A stretch of DNA of 64,000 nt from Sphagnum compactum (lineage: Eukaryota; Bryophyta; Sphagnopsida; Sphagnales). The DNA lies in contig OZ234493.1 in NCBI GenBank assembly GCA_965153455.1, forward strand, positions 36,260,213 to 36,324,212. The letters are read 5' to 3'. The notes beneath the pieces were generated by a model. The model was not told where the DNA came from. It was given only the letters and a program-made list of their open reading frames with translations, and ran no database searches. Below, piece after piece: positions 61,801 to 64,000 of this stretch. The position numbers and the translations under genes were made by a program. Numbering within the stretch: the stretch's first letter is position 1; every line of letters begins with the position of its first letter.

Positions 61801-64000
61801 CCATTACCATAAGAAAAAAAAAATTATAGGTGGGAATAATGTTATTTTTTCATTTTTTTTGGGTTTAGTAATGTGTCATGAACCACAAACATGAAGGCCT
61901 GTGGTCATTGAAAATATGTATGTTATATATTTTATACACATTGATTTTATCCAATTCTTTTCATCTAACCATTGGATCAAGCTTGACTTTGATTCAAAAT
62001 GAGCTTTGAGTTCAAAAATATTGTCTTGCACATTTTTTTAAGTTTTTTTAAAAAAAATTATAAATATTTTAATGTTTAAGATTTCCAAAAAGTGCCTTCA
62101 AGATTTTAGTTTACTACGCATTTGTATACTTGTTATACATCACTTTTTTGGGTGAAAAATGGTGAAAAATAGCTCACCCATAATGTGCTTTCACCTTAGA
62201 TTCAATTTCCTATTTTGCAAGCTTTTAGTTGTTGTGCAACAGAGCTAATTAAACTTTTTATTTTCTTTCCCCCCCTTTCAATTATGTCCACCACTAAAGT
62301 TCAAATGCAACATTCAATGGGTGTTGTGAATTAAGAACACCCAATAGGTGAGACATGATTTGTAGTACTCAACATGGTTTTTGGTTGATGTTAAAAAGAG
62401 AGCCTATTATATTTTTCTCCAAGATGGAAAGACTTCAATAAGAAGAGGAATTGAAGGGAAGGACTGCAAAGAAGGCACAGGAGATGGAACAATCCTTGCT
62501 GAACAAAGTGGGTGGGTTTCAATGTCACATGGTTCTTCTACCTTCATTCACTAATGCTTGCCATGGGTGTTGCACATTTACATATCTTGATCTACAGTGT
62601 CTTTGTTGGTAGATATTATGTTGTGACAAAAAAAAAAGATTCAAGTCTACGAAATCAAAGTGTAACTTCACTCTCGGTAACGTTATATTGTTATTGTTAA
62701 AATTATAGCATCACATTATACTTTGTTGCAAAATCTAGTTCAAGACATGGGGTAACAAGTGCAAGAAATTATCTGTTGTGTGGAAATGTGATGATGATTT
62801 TGTAGGCAACAACATTTGCATCACAATAAGGTGGAAGTTTGAAATCACTAAACCAAGCAAACAAGGACACTAAGGACACACCATCAACATTGAAGATTGT
62901 TGGAAACAACGTTGCAGGTATGTTGATGAATTTGTTATCTCATTTTCCTCCACTGTTTTTGGGTGTTGTGGTAGTAGTATATGCATATGGATTAGGTAAA
63001 TTGGGTATTGGGTGCTTTGTTTCTTTTATCGCCATGGTCAAAGGTCCAGTGAGTGTGATGATTCGTTCTGGAATATTTGAAACAACAATCCCTTGGCTTG
63101 TATTTTTCAATTGCTATACACAATACAACTCGTACAATGAAGATGTTCATTTTGAATGTTATCCAACAAAATGGGTTATTGGGATTTTTTAAGATCTTTC
63201 TCGAAGAACAAAAAAAGTGACTGGGTTATACGATGGTTTATTTTCAATGAAAAAACCAACAAGGTAATATCATGATTACCTAGTAGGATTTAGTTGACAT
63301 AGTCTTTTTTTTTTTTTTTTTTTTCATTTTTTGGGGTTCATTATAATTAGTAGAAGACAAATATCTATCACACATTTTTGTTTATATTAGACTTTGAAAT
63401 CCACATGCATTTGTTTCAAGTAGTGTTGGTGTGTACATAACATGTGTGAATCTATAAAAAAAATTGGAAACCACCTTGATGGAAGACACTTGTGATATCT
63501 GGTAGCCTTGTTGCGCTCTAACCTCTTTCTTTAGCAATGCAACTTGCCAGAAATGGTGAGTTCCCAACTAAACATTTTTTTGATACAAATGTTTGAGATT
63601 TCAGTTGAGATTTGACTTGTTATTAATGGAGCTTATGATATGAGTATTTATTACAATGATGACCTACATTTGGGTGTGGTGTATTGGGTCTAGCATACAA
63701 TAGTTTGCAAGGATACAAGTGGGGCATGTGAAAGCAGAAACTAAGATTGTCCTACACAACCTTAACCCAAAGTGGAACTAGGTTTTTGCAGTTGGAGAGG
63801 ACAAAGTTCAAGGTAGACCCTTAAATTGACAGTTTGGGATGCAATCCATGCCTTTTTTTCTCTGCCTCCCTCTGACAATTCTCCCACCTGACCTAAAGTT
63901 TGAAACCTTTAGTAGTGCCAATTAATAGTTCAATTACAAGCACTGAAAAAAAATGGGCACAAAAGCATATCTTTTTATGGATTTTCTTAAAAAAAAAGCT
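58837..64000. other. Gene-poor AT-rich right flank
   Basis: No convincing gene. It contains the P450 3' flank with several AAACCCTA-type words (58935-59010), a GC-rich island (60150-60300), a poly-T run of about 22 at 63306-63325, and a 117-codon hydrophobic open frame at 62839-63192 with no recognised family. Confidence 0.6.
60150..60300. other. GC-rich island in AT-rich DNA
   Basis: About 150 bp of clearly higher GC (for example GCGCTGAGCGCCTGAGGTCC and CAGAGCGCTACAGCTGAGTG) between flanks that are mostly A and T. Near-repeats GAGCGCCTGAGGTCC and GAGTGCTGGAGATCC suggest an internal duplication of about 45 bp. Origin unknown. Confidence 0.6.

Noticed and set aside
62839-63192. 117-codon hydrophobic frame as a membrane protein gene
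   Set aside because: No recognised family, AT-rich codon use like the surrounding desert, and no clear splice or promoter context.

Overview
The window is nuclear DNA of a land plant. The protein genes are plant genes with plant-type GT-AG introns, separated by long AT-rich stretches rich in short tandem repeats. A nuclear copy of mitochondrial nad1 carries what looks like a decayed group II intron near nt 287 of the reading frame, a position I recall from bryophyte nad1. Together with the protein flavour this suggests a bryophyte, most likely a moss. The species is inferred, not shown.

Layout. 1-4260 (+): CYP37, a chloroplast-lumen cyclophilin-type isomerase, 5' end outside the window, whose first visible exon has been copied in tandem. 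6203-12719 (-): AP4M, the mu subunit of the AP-4 adaptor complex, complete in 13 exons and convergent with CYP37. 12900-20400: a minisatellite, a strong fold-back, a dispersed TAGG-rich repeat, AT-rich DNA and the nad1 pseudogene (16708-18155). 20578-21105 (+): an intronless HSP90 co-chaperone p23 gene. 23668-26093 (-): an XS-domain protein (SGS3-related RNA-silencing family) with an uncertain 5' end. 26500-32300: AT-rich DNA with five or more minisatellites. 32387-34152 (+): a GA20-oxidase-like 2-oxoglutarate dioxygenase in 3 exons. 36150-38480 (+): a decayed LTR-retrotransposon gag region with zinc knuckle. 39793-42063 (-): RBX1, the RING subunit of cullin ligases, in 5 exons. 42669-42966: a small inverted-repeat element holding an AT-hook and zinc-knuckle coding remnant. 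43000-56700: gene desert with a 1.3 kb degenerate TTAAAC array, TAGG repeats, minisatellites and two inverted-repeat-bounded elements. 56735-58836 (+): a complete 3-exon cytochrome P450 of the CYP71 clan. 58837-64000: no gene recognised.

The genes are ordinary single genes of unrelated cell processes (thylakoid-lumen folding, vesicle sorting, HSP90 cycle, RNA silencing, hormone or specialised oxidation, ubiquitin ligation). I see no operon-like or biosynthetic cluster. The most unusual features are the CYP37 exon array, whose extra copies could act as one in-frame cassette and two stop-introducing cassettes, and the intron-bearing nad1 insertion. Exon boundaries were worked out by hand from reading frame, GT-AG sites and family conservation.
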